From Amycolatopsis vastitatis (lineage in GTDB: Bacteria > Actinomycetota > Actinomycetes > Mycobacteriales > Pseudonocardiaceae), in the NCBI RefSeq assembly GCF_002234595.1, contig NZ_NMUL01000014.1, positions 94,645-158,644 of the forward strand: a stretch of DNA of 64,000 nt, read 5' to 3'. The position numbers and the translations under genes were made by a program. A model generated the notes under the pieces. That model was not told the origin of the DNA. It saw nothing but the letters and a program-made list of their open reading frames with translations, and searched no databases. This document shows, one piece after another, positions 40,960-49,713 of this stretch. Positions within the stretch are counted from its first letter, which is position 1; each line of letters starts with the position of its first letter.

Positions 40960-42237
40960 ATGGCCGGGGTCAACAGGGTTTTCGCAGCTCAGCTGTCCGG
41001 GTTGCCGGTATTCGGCCCGGACGGCGAGTCGATCGGCCGCGTCCGCGACCTGGTCGCCGGTCTGCGCCTCGACGCGCAGCCGCCGCGGATCCTCGGCCTG
41101 GTCGTCGAGCTGAGCACGCGGCGGCGCGTCTTCGTCCCGATGCTGCGGGTCACCTCGATCGAACCCACCGCCGTGACGCTCGCGACCGGCTCGGTCAACA
41201 TGCGCCAGTTCAACCAGCGGCCCAACGAGGTCCTGGTGCTCGGCCAGCTGCTCGACGCGCACGCCACGCTCGCCGGGTCGGACACGCGGATCACCGTCGT
41301 CGACGCCGGGATGGAGCCGACCCGCACCCGCGACTGGGTCCTGGCCAAGCTCGCCATCCGCGAACGGCGCGTGGGCCTGGGCCGCCGCCGCTCGGCGATG
41401 CAGGTGCTGCCGTGGTCGGAGGTGGCCGGGCTGGGGCTCACCGACCTCACCGGCCAGCCCCAGGGCGCCGGGCAGCTGCTGATGCTGTTCGACACCATGC
41501 GCGCGGCCGACATCGCCGCCACGGTGCGCGACCTGCCGCTGAAGCGGCGGCACGAGGTCGCCGACGCGATGGACGACGAGCGCCTCGCCGACGTCATCGA
41601 AGAGCTGCCGGACGACGACCAGAAGGAGCTGCTGGCCTACCTGGCCGAGGAGCGCGCGGCCGACGTCCTGGAGGCGATGAACCCCGACGACGCGGCCGAC
41701 CTGCTGGCCGAGCTGGCGCCGGCCGACCAGAGCAGGCTGCTGGAGCTGATGGAGCCGGAGGAGTCCGCGCCGGTCAGGCGGCTGCTGGAGTACTCGTCGG
41801 ACACCGCGGGCGGCCTGATGACGCCGGAGCCGGTGGTGCTGACCCCGGACACGACGATCGCCGAGGCGCTGGCCCACATCCGCAACGCCGAGCTGCCACC
41901 GGCGCTGGCCAGCATGGTGTTCGTCTGCCGGCCGCCGACTGCGACGCCGACGGGGCGCTACGTCGGCGTCGTCCACTTCCAGCGGCTGCTGCGGGAGCCG
42001 CCGGCGGAGCTGGTGGCCAGCGCCGTGGACACCGGGCTCCCGCCGCTGAAACCGGGGGCCTCGCTGGCCGAGGTCACGCGGTACTTCGCGGCCTACAACC
42101 TGACCTGCGGGCCGGTCATCGACGCCGAGGACCACCTGATCGGCGCGGTGACCGTCGACGACGTCCTCGACCACCTGCTGCCCGAGGACTGGCGGGAGAC
42201 CGGGCTGCACGACACCTTGGAGGAAGACCGTGCCTGA
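40960..42237 (+). CDS. PRC-barrel + MgtE N-domain + CBS protein, no membrane domain
   Basis: A 425-residue soluble protein. An N-terminal PRC-barrel-like domain (about 10-85) is followed by MgtE intracellular-domain repeats near 185-275 (RRHEVADAMDDERLADVIEE; ADVLEAMNPDDAADLLAELA) and a CBS pair (GLMTPEPVVLTPDTTIAEAL; GPVIDAEDHLIGAVTVDDVL). It ends directly after the CBS pair, so the membrane channel domain of MgtE is missing. The same architecture exists in Rv1232c as I recall. Likely a Mg2+/nucleotide sensor. ATG at 40960; the end overlaps the DUF1003 gene. Confidence 0.85.
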   Translation: MAGVNRVFAAQLSGLPVFGPDGESIGRVRDLVAGLRLDAQPPRILGLVVELSTRRRVFVPMLRVTSIEPTAVTLATGSVNMRQFNQRPNEVLVLGQLLDAHATLAGSDTRITVVDAGMEPTRTRDWVLAKLAIRERRVGLGRRRSAMQVLPWSEVAGLGLTDLTGQPQGAGQLLMLFDTMRAADIAATVRDLPLKRRHEVADAMDDERLADVIEELPDDDQKELLAYLAEERAADVLEAMNPDDAADLLAELAPADQSRLLELMEPEESAPVRRLLEYSSDTAGGLMTPEPVVLTPDTTIAEALAHIRNAELPPALASMVFVCRPPTATPTGRYVGVVHFQRLLREPPAELVASAVDTGLPPLKPGASLAEVTRYFAAYNLTCGPVIDAEDHLIGAVTVDDVLDHLLPEDWRETGLHDTLEEDRA

Positions 42238-42730
42238 GCTGACTTCGGGACGGCGGCTCGACCAGCCCCGCGGCCAGAACCGGTTCAGGCTGAACATCGA
42301 CCCCGACACCTTCGGACGGCTGTCCGAGCGGCTGGCGCGGTTCCTCGGCACCGGGAAGTACCTGTTCTGGCAGACGATGCTCGTGGTCGTCTGGGTCGTG
42401 CTGAACATCACGGCGGTGTCGCTGCAGTGGGACCCGTACCCGTTCATCCTGCTCAACCTGGCGTTTTCGACGCAGGCGGCGTACGCGGCACCGCTGATCC
42501 TGCTCGCGCAGAACCGCCAGGACGACCGCGACCGCGTCTCCCTGGACGAGGACCGCAACCGCGCGGCGCAGACGAAGGCCGACACCGAGTACCTGGCCCG
42601 GGAGCTGGCGGCGCTGCGGCTGGCGGTCGGCGAGGTGGCGACGCGCGACTACCTGCGCAGCGAGCTGGACCGGCTCCGCGAGGACCTGTCCATCCAGCCC
42701 AGGAAGTCCCGCACTCCTACCGGCTCGTAA
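42230..42730 (+). CDS. DUF1003 membrane protein
   Basis: A 166-residue DUF1003 protein with two helices (TMLVVVWVVLNITAVSLQWD; PFILLNLAFSTQAAYAAPLI) and the LLAQNRQDDRDRVSLDEDRN signature. A cytoplasmic helical tail follows with LARELAALRLAVGEVATRDY. GTG at 42230 overlaps the end of the MgtE-domain gene, hence translational coupling; a functional link with Mg2+ handling is plausible (context only). Confidence 0.88.
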   Translation: MPELTSGRRLDQPRGQNRFRLNIDPDTFGRLSERLARFLGTGKYLFWQTMLVVVWVVLNITAVSLQWDPYPFILLNLAFSTQAAYAAPLILLAQNRQDDRDRVSLDEDRNRAAQTKADTEYLARELAALRLAVGEVATRDYLRSELDRLREDLSIQPRKSRTPTGS

Positions 42731-42731
42731 C

Positions 42732-43886
42732 ATGGACGGGGTGACCAGCACCCAGCAGCTCCCCAGCGTCGACGACGTCCGCAGCGCGCTGAAGAGCGTG
42801 CAAGACCCCGAGATCCGGAAACCCATCACGGACCTGGGGATGGTCAAGGACGTGGTCGTCGGTGACGACGGGGTGGTCACGGTCGGGATCTACCTGACGG
42901 TGGCGGGCTGCCCACTGAAGGCGACGCTGACCAACGACACGAAGGCCGCCGTCTCGAAGCTCCCAGGCGTTTCGGAGGTCCGCGTCGAGCTGGACGTGAT
43001 GAGCGACGAGCAGCGCACGGAGCTGCGGAAGTCCCTGCGCGGCGACGCGGCGGAGCCGGTGATCCCGTTCGCGCAGCCGGGCTCGATGACGCGGGTGTAC
43101 TGCGTGGCGTCGGGCAAGGGCGGCGTGGGCAAGTCGTCGGTGACGGTCAACCTGGCGGCGGCGATGGCCGCGCGCGGCCTCTCGGTGGGTGTCGTGGACG
43201 CGGACATCTACGGCCACTCGATCCCCCGCATGCTGGGCGCGCGCGAGAAGCCGACCAAGGTCGACACGATGATCATGCCGCCGCAGGCGCACGGCGTGAA
43301 GGTGATCTCGATCGGCATGTTCACCCCGGGCAACACGCCGGTGGTGTGGCGCGGGCCGATGCTGCACCGGGCGTTGCAGCAGTTCCTGGCGGACGTGTTC
43401 TGGGGCGACCTGGACATCCTCCTGCTGGACCTCCCGCCGGGCACGGGCGACATCGCGATCTCGGTGGCCCAGCTGATCCCGAACGCGGAGATCCTGGTGG
43501 TGACAACCCCCCAGCAGGCGGCGGCCGAGGTCGCGGAACGCGCGGGCGCGATCGCGCTGCAGACGCGTCAGCGAGTGGCCGGCGTCATCGAGAACATGTC
43601 GTGGCTGGAGACACCGTCCGGCGAGCGCATGGAGATCTTCGGCTCCGGCGGCGGCGAGGCGGTGGCCGCGTCCCTGACGAAGTCGATCGGATCCGAGGTG
43701 CCCCTGCTCGGCCAGGTGCCGCTGGACCCCCGCGTCGTGTCCCAGGGCGACGCGGGCACGCCGATCGTGCTGTCCGACCCGGAGGCACCGGCGTCGGTGG
43801 TCTTGCTGGAAGCGGCGAAGAAGCTTTCGGTCCGGGCGCGCGGGCTGGCCGGGATGATGCTGAACGTGACCCCCGCGGGCCGCTGA
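42732..43886 (+). CDS. mrp: Mrp/ApbC-type P-loop ATPase (Fe-S carrier)
   Basis: A 384-residue Mrp-family ATPase. N-terminal MIP18/DUF59 domain (VDDVRSALKSVQDPEIRKPI), then the deviant Walker A GKGGVGKSSVTVN near 130, DADIYGHSIPRML and LDLPPGTGDIAIS. The CxxC normally found after the ENMS segment is absent: here it reads ENMSWLETPSGERMEIFGSG. Actinobacterial Mrp proteins commonly show this. Assembly or carriage of Fe-S clusters is the family role. ATG at 42732, with GTG at 42741 as alternative. Matches Rv1229c in order. Confidence 0.92.
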   Translation: MDGVTSTQQLPSVDDVRSALKSVQDPEIRKPITDLGMVKDVVVGDDGVVTVGIYLTVAGCPLKATLTNDTKAAVSKLPGVSEVRVELDVMSDEQRTELRKSLRGDAAEPVIPFAQPGSMTRVYCVASGKGGVGKSSVTVNLAAAMAARGLSVGVVDADIYGHSIPRMLGAREKPTKVDTMIMPPQAHGVKVISIGMFTPGNTPVVWRGPMLHRALQQFLADVFWGDLDILLLDLPPGTGDIAISVAQLIPNAEILVVTTPQQAAAEVAERAGAIALQTRQRVAGVIENMSWLETPSGERMEIFGSGGGEAVAASLTKSIGSEVPLLGQVPLDPRVVSQGDAGTPIVLSDPEAPASVVLLEAAKKLSVRARGLAGMMLNVTPAGR

Positions 43887-43935
43887 GCAGCCTGCCTCCG
43901 CCTTCCGCAGCCCTACCCGCCCTGGGCAGATCGGA

Positions 43936-44367
43936 CTACGTGGCGTCCGGGTCGACTGGCGGGCGCTCACCCGGCTTGAGCGGCTCCGGCTGGGACGGCG
44001 TCTGGCCGGCCAGGTAGCCGTTCGAGCCGTTGGTCCCATTCGTCCCGCCCGTCGGCGTGCTGCCGCCGTTCGTGATGCCCTTCAGGCCGAGCGGGTCGGC
44101 GTCGCCGTCGAAGAGGTGCTGCGTCACGACCCGTTTCGGGTCGAAGTTGCGCAGCCCGCGCAGGTCTTCCAGCGGCTTGCGCAGCTGGTCGAACTCCGGG
44201 CCCATCTCCTCCCGGAGCTGCTCCTTCGCACCGGTCGCGAAGTCGCGGACCTTCTTCACGCTCTTCGCGAGCCAGGACGCTGCCTCCGGCAGCCGTTCCG
44301 GGCCGAGGATGAAGAGACCGGCGATGATGAGGACGAGGATTTCCCCCCATCCGACACTGTCGAACAC
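43936..44367 (-). CDS. tatB: Sec-independent translocase subunit TatB
   Basis: A 143-residue TatB protein: short N-terminus, one helix (GWGEILVLIIAGLFILGPER) with the FILGPERLPE hinge, then the amphipathic helix SWLAKSVKKVRDFATGAKEQ and a disordered Gly/Asn/Thr-rich tail. Start GTG at 44367. Downstream of htrA in the envelope-stress order. It recruits folded precursors to the Tat translocon with TatA and TatC located elsewhere. Confidence 0.93.
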   Translation of the reverse strand: MFDSVGWGEILVLIIAGLFILGPERLPEAASWLAKSVKKVRDFATGAKEQLREEMGPEFDQLRKPLEDLRGLRNFDPKRVVTQHLFDGDADPLGLKGITNGGSTPTGGTNGTNGSNGYLAGQTPSQPEPLKPGERPPVDPDAT

Positions 44368-44444
44368 CCGTCTACCTCCGCTCGGAACCTACCCGCCCAG
44401 GGTACCCGTCACCCGCCGCGCTCCGGCAGGCCGAACACGGGAAC

Positions 44445-45962
44445 TCAGTCGGAAGCCAGGGTTACGTCGACGACGAAGCTCGCGCCGTCGCGGGCCAGCT
44501 GCACCGGGACCACCTCGCCGACGTTGTGCGCGCGCACCGCGACCGTCAGTTCGGCGGAGTCGCGGACGAGCCGGTTGCCGATCTTCGTGATCACGTCGCC
44601 CTCCTTGATGCCCGCGTTCGCGGCCGGGCCGCCGGGCGCGACGTTCTTCACCTGCGCGCCCATCGTGGCCGAGCCGGCGACCGTCGAGGAGGCGTTGATG
44701 CCGATGTCGGCGTGCTGGACCTTGCCGTCCTTGATCAGCGCCTTCGCGATCTTGATCGCGTAGTCGCTCGGGATGGCGAAGCCGATGCCGATGCTGCCGC
44801 CGTCCGCGCCGGCCGAGCGGATCGACGAGTTGATGCCGACCAGGGCGCCGGTGGAGTCGACGAGCGCGCCGCCCGAGTTGCCGTGGTTGATGGCGGCGTC
44901 GGTCTGGATGGCCTCGTAGGTGACCGGCGGGGCGCCGTTGTCGCCGCCCGCGGTGATCGGCCGGTTCAGCGCGCTGACGATCCCCGCGGTGACCGAGTTC
45001 TGCAACGCAAGCGGCGAGCCGATCGCCATCACGGTGTCGCCGACCTGCAGGTCCGAGGACTTGCCGATCTGCAGGACGGTCGGGTTGGTGACGTTGACCT
45101 TCACGACGGCGAGGTCGGTCTTCTGGTCGGCACCGACCAGCTTGGCCTCGGTGCGGGTGCCGTCGATGAAGACGGCCGTGACCTTGACACCCGGGTCCGC
45201 GGCGGCGGAAGCGATGACGTGCTCGTTGGTGAGGATGTAGCCCTGCGGGTCGATCATCACGCCGGAGCCCTGCTCACCGGAGTCGGCGCCGGGCTTGAAC
45301 ACCTCGAGCGAGACGACGGCGGGGGCGACGCGCTTGGCGATCTCGGCGACCGAGCCGGCCGGGCGTTCCTTGCCCGCCTCGGCTTCGGAGATCGTGGCGG
45401 AACCGGTGAGCTCGCTGCCGGTGTCGGCGACCCACCAGCCGACGAGCCCGCCGACGGCGCCGACGAGCAGCGCGACGACACCGAGCAGGACGAGCGCCTT
45501 CGGCTGCACGCGGCGGCCGAACAGCACCTCGGGCAGGCTGAGCAGCGCCCCGGGCGGCCGTTTGGCGGGTTTCTCCTCGTCCTCGGCGGGCATCGCGGGC
45601 CCGGCGAGCACGGCGGCGGCCCCCGGATCACGCCAGGGATCACTGGTGCCGGTCCACAGCGGCGGTTCGGCGTCCGGCGCGTCACCGGTGGCTTCCCGCG
45701 GCCGTTCGAGAAGAACGCCTTCGGCCCCGGGCGGCCGCCGGAAGGCCTCGGCGAGCGACTCGGGCGCGGGCGGCGCGAGGTTGACGCCGTTGGCTTTCTG
45801 CGGGGTGTAGAGCTTGTTGAACGCCCCATCGACCCCGTGCGGCCTGCCGAACACGGCGGCCTGCGCCGGATCGACAGCGGGCCGCGCGAGCGGCCGCGGA
45901 CCCAGCCGGTCGGCTTCGCGCGCGCCGGGCTGCTCGGGATTCTCGTTCGGCTCGGTCATCAT
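44445..45962 (-). CDS. htrA: HtrA/DegP-like membrane-anchored serine protease
   Basis: A 505-residue S1C protease. A Pro-rich cytoplasmic N-terminus of about 150 residues, one helix near 157-178 (VLLGVVALLVGAVGGLVGWW), then the trypsin-like domain with triad His248 (ILTNEHVIAS), Asp283 (KTDLAVVKV) and Ser363 (NHGNSGGALVD), and a C-terminal PDZ domain (VAPGGPAANAGIKEGDVITK). Start ATG at 45962 or 45959. Matches Rv1223 order after rseA. Quality control of extracytoplasmic proteins. Confidence 0.93.
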   Translation of the reverse strand: MMTEPNENPEQPGAREADRLGPRPLARPAVDPAQAAVFGRPHGVDGAFNKLYTPQKANGVNLAPPAPESLAEAFRRPPGAEGVLLERPREATGDAPDAEPPLWTGTSDPWRDPGAAAVLAGPAMPAEDEEKPAKRPPGALLSLPEVLFGRRVQPKALVLLGVVALLVGAVGGLVGWWVADTGSELTGSATISEAEAGKERPAGSVAEIAKRVAPAVVSLEVFKPGADSGEQGSGVMIDPQGYILTNEHVIASAAADPGVKVTAVFIDGTRTEAKLVGADQKTDLAVVKVNVTNPTVLQIGKSSDLQVGDTVMAIGSPLALQNSVTAGIVSALNRPITAGGDNGAPPVTYEAIQTDAAINHGNSGGALVDSTGALVGINSSIRSAGADGGSIGIGFAIPSDYAIKIAKALIKDGKVQHADIGINASSTVAGSATMGAQVKNVAPGGPAANAGIKEGDVITKIGNRLVRDSAELTVAVRAHNVGEVVPVQLARDGASFVVDVTLASD

Positions 45963-46102
45963 TCCCCGGTGCAGAAGATCAGGTGGCTGGGCGTGACGAT
46001 ACCCAAGCCCAGTGCTCCGAGTCTGCCGGTCCGCCAGTGAAATGGCTGTTTCTTGGCGGGGCCGGCAGCAGCGCCCGGCACGAGAGCCGCTAGGCGCATG
46101 AC

Positions 46103-46138
46103 GAAGGCCGCCGCGAGGATTTCCTCACAGCGGCCTTC
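46103..46138 (-). terminator. Hairpin downstream of rseA
   Basis: GAAGGCCGC (46103-46111) pairs with GCGGCCTTC (46130-46138), and inside it GAGGA pairs with TCCTC. It lies between the rseA stop and htrA, so htrA may have its own promoter in 45963-46102. Confidence 0.7.
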
Positions 46139-46159
46139 AAAGACCCGTGAAAACCAGGC

Positions 46160-46813
46160 TCAGCGAATCCCGGCCGGAACCGCGACCGGCGTGGTGCTCG
46201 GCGCGAGGGAAGTCGGCGCCTGCTGCTGGGGTACCGCCATCTGGGCCGGGAGCAGGTTCGCCGGCTGGGGCGCTCCGCCGCCCGTTTCCGGGACGCCGTC
46301 TCCGCCGTCCGCGGACGTGCCCACCAGCGCCAGCGCGCTCAGCACCAGCCCGGACACCACCACACCCGCTCCCTGCGCCGCACGGCGCTTGAAGCGGCCG
46401 CCGCCGAGGACGTTCGGGGACTGGCCCAGCGGCGCCGACGATCCCAGCGGCGCGACGCCGCCCAGGACGCCCGCGTCGCGCAGGCCCGCGACGCGGTCGG
46501 GGCGCTGGACCGCGACCAGCTGGCCGTCGGCCGTGATCGCCAGGTTGTCGGGGGTGCTCGGCAGGTCCGTGTGCTGCGGGATGGACTGCAGGCTCGCCAG
46601 GAAGCCCGCCGACATCGACGGCGCCGACGCGCGGCGGATCGCCTCGACCGTCTGACGCTGCGCGCGCACTTCGGCCGCGCACGCCGCGCAGCGGGTGATG
46701 TGCGACGCCGCTCGGTCACGGGCGCCGTGCGACAGCTCGCCGTCGACGAACGCCACCACGACGTCCGGCAACAGGTGCGACTCGGGGAGTGCCCAGCCTC
46801 GCGGTGCGGTCAT
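46160..46813 (-). CDS. rseA: RseA-type zinc-associated anti-sigma factor
   Basis: A 217-residue anti-sigma factor for SigE. The zinc-binding motif His38-x3-Cys42-x2-Cys45 sits in SHITRCAACAAEV; a helix near 148-168 (GAGVVVSGLVLSALALVG) anchors the protein, with a Pro/Gln/Thr-rich outer tail. Its ATG at 46813 overlaps the sigE stop (ATGA). Release of SigE would follow oxidation of the motif or proteolysis, as known for mycobacterial RseA. HtrA downstream is a plausible partner in that pathway. Confidence 0.9.
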   Translation of the reverse strand: MTAPRGWALPESHLLPDVVVAFVDGELSHGARDRAASHITRCAACAAEVRAQRQTVEAIRRASAPSMSAGFLASLQSIPQHTDLPSTPDNLAITADGQLVAVQRPDRVAGLRDAGVLGGVAPLGSSAPLGQSPNVLGGGRFKRRAAQGAGVVVSGLVLSALALVGTSADGGDGVPETGGGAPQPANLLPAQMAVPQQQAPTSLAPSTTPVAVPAGIR

Positions 46814-47427
46814 ACCGTCACCTTCGCAGATTCCGGTGTGTAAGCGCGCCGGCGCTCCAGCGAAGCGCGCAGCGCCTGGCGGCCGCGGTGGATCCGGCTG
46901 CGGACGGTGCCCAGCTTGACACCCAGCGTCGCGCCGATCTCCTCGTAGGACAGCCCTTCGACGTCACACAGCACGACGGCGGCGCGGAACTCCGGCGGCA
47001 GCTCGTCGAGCGCCGCCTGCAGGTCCGGGTCCAGGTGGGTGTCCGAGTAGACCTGCTCGGGGCTCGGGTCGTCGCCCACGATGCGGTCGGTGTCCTCGGG
47101 CAGGCCTTCCATCCGCACGCGCGAGCGGCGGCGGGCCATGTCCAGGAACAGGTTGGTGGTGATCCGGTGCAGCCAGCCCTCGAACGTGCCGGGCTTGTAC
47201 GACGCCAGCGAGCGGAAGACCCGGATGAAGGTCTCCTGCGTCAGGTCCTCGGCGTCGTGCGCGTTGCCGGTCAGGCGGTAGGCGAGCCGGTAGACCCGGT
47301 CACCGTGTTCGCGGACAACCTCGTCCCAGGACGGCGGCGTCCAAGCCGCCTCGTCCAAGGTCACGGGCTGAACCGCGACAGCGTCATCGGCAACGGCGTT
47401 CTGCATCGCGGGAGCAGGCACCTCCAT
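46810..47427 (-). CDS. sigE: ECF sigma factor SigE
   Basis: A 205-residue ECF sigma factor. Region 2: YRLAYRLTGNAHDAEDLTQE followed by TFIRVFRSLASYKPGTFEGW; region 4: LPPEFRAAVVLCDVEGLSYE and IGATLGVKLGTVRSRIHRGR. The ATG at 47427 follows AGGAG; a GTG at 47451 without such a site is rejected. Envelope stress. Followed by the anti-sigma rseA with start-stop overlap; preceded by a SigE-like promoter, so it likely controls itself. Confidence 0.93.
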   Translation of the reverse strand: MEVPAPAMQNAVADDAVAVQPVTLDEAAWTPPSWDEVVREHGDRVYRLAYRLTGNAHDAEDLTQETFIRVFRSLASYKPGTFEGWLHRITTNLFLDMARRRSRVRMEGLPEDTDRIVGDDPSPEQVYSDTHLDPDLQAALDELPPEFRAAVVLCDVEGLSYEEIGATLGVKLGTVRSRIHRGRQALRASLERRRAYTPESAKVTV

Positions 47428-47453
47428 CTGCGTATCTCCTGTCTGCTCCACCC

Positions 47454-47480
47454 AACGCGGGCCCTCGGTACGGTGTTCCC
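47454..47480 (-). promoter_or_regulatory. SigE-type promoter upstream of sigE (GGAAC-N18-GTT)
   Basis: On the minus strand, GGGAAC (47480-47475) and CGTT (47457-47454) have 18 nt between GGAAC and GTT. This is the ECF/SigE-like layout known from mycobacteria; the transcript would start about 20 nt before the sigE ATG at 47427. Predicted autoregulation. Confidence 0.6.
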
Positions 47481-47617
47481 GTGTGTTCGGATTTCAGTCT
47501 GTCCGGGTTCCTTATGGTTCTAGTGAGACTGGACTGAGAGCAGGCTGAGAACTTCTTCCCGGGTGCTTACCAGGGAGCCTGCGCGGATTTATCGACAACC
47601 AACGCTAACCTCCGTGC

Positions 47618-48262
47618 GTGAACACGCCCACCCCTGCGGCCGCACCGGCCGATTCCGGGTTCGTCGACGGGTACCTGCCCGACGACGAGGTGCTGTCTTC
47701 GGCGCGGGCACGGGCCGAAGACCTGGGCTGCGTCCCGCTCAGCGCGGGTGCGGGCGCGACGCTGCGCTTCCTGGCCGCGACACTGCGAGCGAAGGCGGTC
47801 GTCGAGGTCGGCACCGGCGCCGGGGTGAGCGGGCTGAGCCTGCTGCGCGGGATGGCGCCCGACGGCGTGCTGACGTCGATCGACGTCGAACCGGAGTACC
47901 AGAGGGCCGCGCGCGCGACGTTCCGCGAAGCCGGGTTCGCGCCGGGCCGCACCCGGCTGATCATCGGCCGGGCGCTCGACGTGCTGCAGCGGCTCACGCC
48001 GGGCGGCTACGACCTGGTGTTCGTCGACTCCGCGCACATCGAGTACCCCGGCTGCTACGAGCTGGGCGTGTCGCTGCTGCGGCGCGGCGGGATCATCGCG
48101 TTCCACAACGTGCTGGTCGGCGGCCGGGTGATCGACCCGTCCCACCGCGACCCCGAGACCCTCGCCCTCCGCGAGGTGGCCCGCGCGTTCCGCGAGGACG
48201 AACGCCTGGTCCCGGCCCTCCTGCCGGTCGGTGGCGGCCTGCTGGTCGCGGCCGCAATCTGA
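47618..48262 (+). CDS. O-methyltransferase (Rv1220c-like)
   Basis: A 214-residue class I methyltransferase of the catechol-O-methyltransferase type. SAM-binding motif VVEVGTGAGVSGLSLLRG, acidic strand ending LTSIDVEPEY, and metal/substrate residues in LVFVDSAHIEYPG and FHNVLVGGRVIDPSHRD. GTG at 47618; few bases precede it with a -10-like TAACCT, so the message may be leaderless. Divergent from sigE. The substrate is unknown. Confidence 0.9.
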   Translation: MNTPTPAAAPADSGFVDGYLPDDEVLSSARARAEDLGCVPLSAGAGATLRFLAATLRAKAVVEVGTGAGVSGLSLLRGMAPDGVLTSIDVEPEYQRAARATFREAGFAPGRTRLIIGRALDVLQRLTPGGYDLVFVDSAHIEYPGCYELGVSLLRRGGIIAFHNVLVGGRVIDPSHRDPETLALREVARAFREDERLVPALLPVGGGLLVAAAI

Positions 48263-48333
48263 GTTGTCACAGGCTCGCCTTGACCGATACGCTCGCAGCT
48301 CGGTACCCACTACCCCGAAGCCGGATTGTGACT

Positions 48334-48393
48334 ACGGACGGCAGCGCCGCGTCAAGACGGGAAAGCGTGCCTTGACCCGGCACTACCGTCCGT
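48334..48393. other. 60-nt structured inverted repeat in convergent gap
   Basis: ACGGACGG (48334-48341) pairs with CCGTCCGT (48386-48393); inside it GTCAAG (48351-48356) pairs with CTTGAC (48371-48376). It lies between the methyltransferase and an MFS gene that converge. It may be a two-level terminator; the rest of 48263-48472 shows nothing else. Confidence 0.5.
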
Positions 48394-48472
48394 GTTCTGG
48401 GTTTGTGGGAGGGGTCTGGGTGGGGCGCAGGTCATGCCTCAGCGTTCCGATGACTCCATGCGGTCGGGGGGC

Positions 48473-49654
48473 TCAGCCCGCGTTCACCAACTCGGCCCGC
48501 CCCACGCGCACCCGCGTCCCGGTGCCGACCACCGCCACGGCCAGCAGCAGCCACGCCGCGACCACGGCGATCAGCCACGGCCAGCCCGCGTGGCCGTACA
48601 CCCACGCTCCGGCCGCGCCGCCGACACTGCTGCCGAGGTAGTACGACGCCGTGTACGTACCGCCGACCTGGCCGCGCGCGTCCTCCGGGGCCTCCGCCGC
48701 CGCCCAGCCGTTCGCCACCGCGTGCGCCGCGAAGAATGCGCACGTCAGGAGCAGGAAACCGGCGATCACCAGCGGCAACGAGTCGGGCAGCGTCAGCGCC
48801 GCGCCGGCCGCCGTCAGCAGCAGTGAGCCGATCAGTGCCCGGCGGCGGCCGACCCGCGCCACCAGGCGTCCGGCCGCGGCCGACGACACCGAACCGGTCG
48901 CGTAGGCGAGGAACACCAGCGACGCGACCGCCGGGGACAGGTGCAGCGGATCGCCGGTCAGCCGGAAGCCCGCGGCGTTGTAGAGGGCCACAAACGAACC
49001 CATCGCGAGCAGCGCGACGGCGTACTGGGCCAGCAGCACCGGGCGGCGCAGCGCCGTGACCAGGCCGGTCGCGACGGCCCTGAGCCGGACGTTCCCGCGG
49101 CTGGTGCCGGGCGGCAGCGTCACGACGGTGATCGCCGAGCACACCGCGCCCACCCCCGCGACGACGTACAGCGCGCCGCGCCAGCCGAGCGGTCCGGCGG
49201 TGAACCCGCTGGCCAGCCTGCCGAGCATGCCGCCGACCGTGTTGCCCGCGATCATCGCGCCGACCGCCGCGGCGACGCCCGCGCGGCCCAGCCGTTCGGC
49301 CAGGTAGGCGGCCGCGACCCCGGGAAATCCCGCGATGGCGATGCCCTGGAATGCCCGCATGACGAGCAGCGCGGGGTACGTCGGCATCAGCGGCACCAGC
49401 AGCCCGAACACGACCGACGCGACGACGGACGTCAAGATCACCGGCCGGCGGCCGACGACCTCGGACAGCGCGGCGATCGGCAGGACGGCGATGGCGAGCG
49501 CGCCGGTCGCGACGCTGATCGCGAGCGCCGCGCCACCGGGGTCGAGGTGGTACTGCGCGGCGAGCTGCGGCAGGACCGGCTGCGGGGCGTAGAGCAGGGC
49601 GAAGGAGGAGATCCCCGCTGCGGCGACAGCGGTCTTGACTCGGCGCGTGGTCAC
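48473..49654 (-). CDS. MFS transporter
   Basis: A 393-residue major-facilitator protein with 12 predicted helices, of the YnfM/AraJ-like group: ALSEVVGRRPVILTSVVASV (motif A), GFPGVAAAYLAERLG and GRLVARVGRRRALIGSLLL (second-half motif A). The start is taken at the GTG at 49654; a TTG at 49681 without a ribosome-binding site is also open. Divergent from the LysR gene that likely regulates it. Substrate unknown; efflux is the usual role. Confidence 0.88.
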   Translation of the reverse strand: MTTRRVKTAVAAAGISSFALLYAPQPVLPQLAAQYHLDPGGAALAISVATGALAIAVLPIAALSEVVGRRPVILTSVVASVVFGLLVPLMPTYPALLVMRAFQGIAIAGFPGVAAAYLAERLGRAGVAAAVGAMIAGNTVGGMLGRLASGFTAGPLGWRGALYVVAGVGAVCSAITVVTLPPGTSRGNVRLRAVATGLVTALRRPVLLAQYAVALLAMGSFVALYNAAGFRLTGDPLHLSPAVASLVFLAYATGSVSSAAAGRLVARVGRRRALIGSLLLTAAGAALTLPDSLPLVIAGFLLLTCAFFAAHAVANGWAAAEAPEDARGQVGGTYTASYYLGSSVGGAAGAWVYGHAGWPWLIAVVAAWLLLAVAVVGTGTRVRVGRAELVNAG

Positions 49655-49676
49655 GCCTTGAAAGTAAGGAATGCTA

Positions 49677-49713
49677 ATCAATACGTCTAATGCGCTCGTT
49701 TGGAATGATTGAT
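49677..49713. promoter_or_regulatory. ATCAAT...ATTGAT inverted repeat in MFS/LysR gap
   Basis: ATCAAT (49677-49682) faces ATTGAT (49708-49713); GGAATG also occurs twice beside them. These may be LysR-type half-sites for divergent control. The right arm lies inside the longest LysR frame, which favours a downstream start there. Confidence 0.4.
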
